A DNA stretch of 24,121 bases from a virus: positions 1 to 24,121 of the IMG/VR virus record IMGVR_UViG_3300034791_000391; one strand, written 5' to 3'. How positions within the stretch are numbered: the first letter of the stretch is position 1; each line of letters opens with the position of its first letter. The position numbers and the translations under genes are program-made. Under the pieces are notes generated by a model. The model saw only the letters and a program-made list of their open reading frames with translations. It did no database searches and was not told the DNA's origin. Below are positions 23,563 through 24,121 of the stretch, one piece after another.

Positions 23563-24121
23563 ATGAGTTACTACACATGTGGCACTAGAGCAAACTCTGG
23601 ATTTAGCGGCGGGGAAATATACAAGGGAGGTGACGGCGTGAGATATAGGGTTGCGTCAAGAAAAACTATAAATGTCCCAAACAACCTACAAGAAGTTCAA
23701 GCAACTATAGAGGTTACTAAGTATGGCGGCCCAGAAAGTGTTTTAGCAATGGGAGTTGTTTTAAACAGCGCGGGGGGTGAAGCCTTTAGATTTTATCCAG
23801 CCTTTGCTGGAGCTGAAGTTTTTGGTTCTGATGCAACAGTAAAAGAGGAAGATTACAGCGCTGGAAGTACGCTAGCTTCTGGAGACTACACTGTAATAAA
23901 TTTTGAGTTGGTGGATGGCGTCAATTCATACGGTACTTCTATAATATGTATTGAGGGAGAAGAGCAAATTCCTGTTACTCCTGCACCTGAGACTCCTGTT
24001 CCAACACCCGAACCAACCACCCCTCCTACTCCGACTCCAGCCACTCCTACTCCAAGTCCCACACCAGTCCCAACGGCTACGCCTATACCACTTAATCCTG
24101 TGCCGTCATTAATACTTCCTT
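23563..24121 (+). CDS. Third Pro-Thr-tract protein, 5' part only (3' end outside window)
   Basis: An ATG at 23563 opens a frame that stays open to the right edge, giving 186 residues. It starts MSYYTCGTRANSGFSGGEIY. The first 135 residues form one beta-rich domain (TINVPNNLQEVQATIEVTKY, MGVVLNSAGGEAFRFY, TLASGDYTVINFELV) with a Cys near each end (C6 and C129). From about residue 137 to 175 it turns into a Pro-Thr tract with some Glu ([18 protein letters not shown]), followed by the start of another segment (LNPVPSLIL). The layout, a small domain then a Pro-Thr linker, matches the mosaic protein upstream, and it has its own -7 element and an A/T-rich leader. It is probably another fiber, adhesin or decoration protein and another possible acceptor for the glycosyltransferases just before it. 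Confidence 0.8.
   Translation, partial: MSYYTCGTRANSGFSGGEIYKGGDGVRYRVASRKTINVPNNLQEVQATIEVTKYGGPESVLAMGVVLNSAGGEAFRFYPAFAGAEVFGSDATVKEEDYSAGSTLASGDYTVINFELVDGVNSYGTSIICIEGEEQIPVTPAPETPVPTPEPTTPPTPTPATPTPSPTPVPTATPIPLNPVPSLILP
23971..24090 (+). repeat. Pro-Thr-rich coding tract in the last gene
   Basis: About 40 codons of Thr-Pro repeats with a few Glu residues, shorter and less regular than the tracts at 17161-19662. It shows that the spacer type is shared by at least three genes here. Confidence 0.85.

Overview
The window is a stretch of a tailed double-stranded DNA phage genome, or a prophage-like element. It carries DNA packaging, capsid, head-to-tail connector and receptor-binding or decoration genes, all on the + strand and tightly packed. 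Several signs point to a host in the Bacteroidota, probably a marine flavobacterium-like organism. The DNA is AT-rich, start codons follow A/T-rich leaders with no Shine-Dalgarno sequence, and the TAnnTTTG -7 promoter element of Bacteroidota recurs just upstream of most transcription units. There is no tape-measure, tail-tube or sheath gene. A P22/crAss-like set of connector and hub-like genes follows the capsid genes, so a short-tailed (podovirus-type) virion is inferred. No integrase, lysis gene, tRNA or CRISPR array is visible.

Layout. Positions 1-924 hold the 3' end of a GroES-like co-chaperonin gene, a 2-oxoglutarate/Fe(II) oxygenase and a small terminase-subunit candidate, chained by stop/start overlaps. 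Positions 902-8255 hold the head module: large terminase, portal with a long coiled-coil tail, acidic scaffold-like protein and major capsid protein, ended by a strong hairpin. Positions 8330-9803 hold a 250-residue protein of unknown function and then two small paralogous proteins (99 and 95 residues). The pair sits in its own cassette, with terminator hairpins on both sides and a promoter element at each end. Positions 9892-16965 hold two connector (ring) candidates and an 1811-residue hub/muzzle-like protein that ends in a Pro-Thr-rich tract and a Cys-terminated module.

Positions 16987-24121 are the most unusual part. They hold a 985-residue mosaic virion protein in which three mucin-like Pro-Thr tracts separate small Cys-bounded modules and a cupredoxin-like domain. 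Next comes a glycosyltransferase with the hallmarks of the family that puts GlcNAc on Skp1 hydroxyproline (PF11397 type), then a protein with two GT32-type sugar-transferase domains fused to a GH130/GH43-like beta-propeller. The window closes with the start of a third Pro-Thr-tract protein, cut by the edge.

How it may work together (inference): the Pro/Thr tracts look like substrates for O-glycosylation, and the two adjacent, translationally coupled glycosyltransferases look like the enzymes. The oxygenase at the start of the window could be a prolyl hydroxylase supplying hydroxyproline, which would parallel the Dictyostelium Skp1 pathway, but its substrate cannot be read from sequence. No tool was available, so family assignments rest on motifs recognised by eye.
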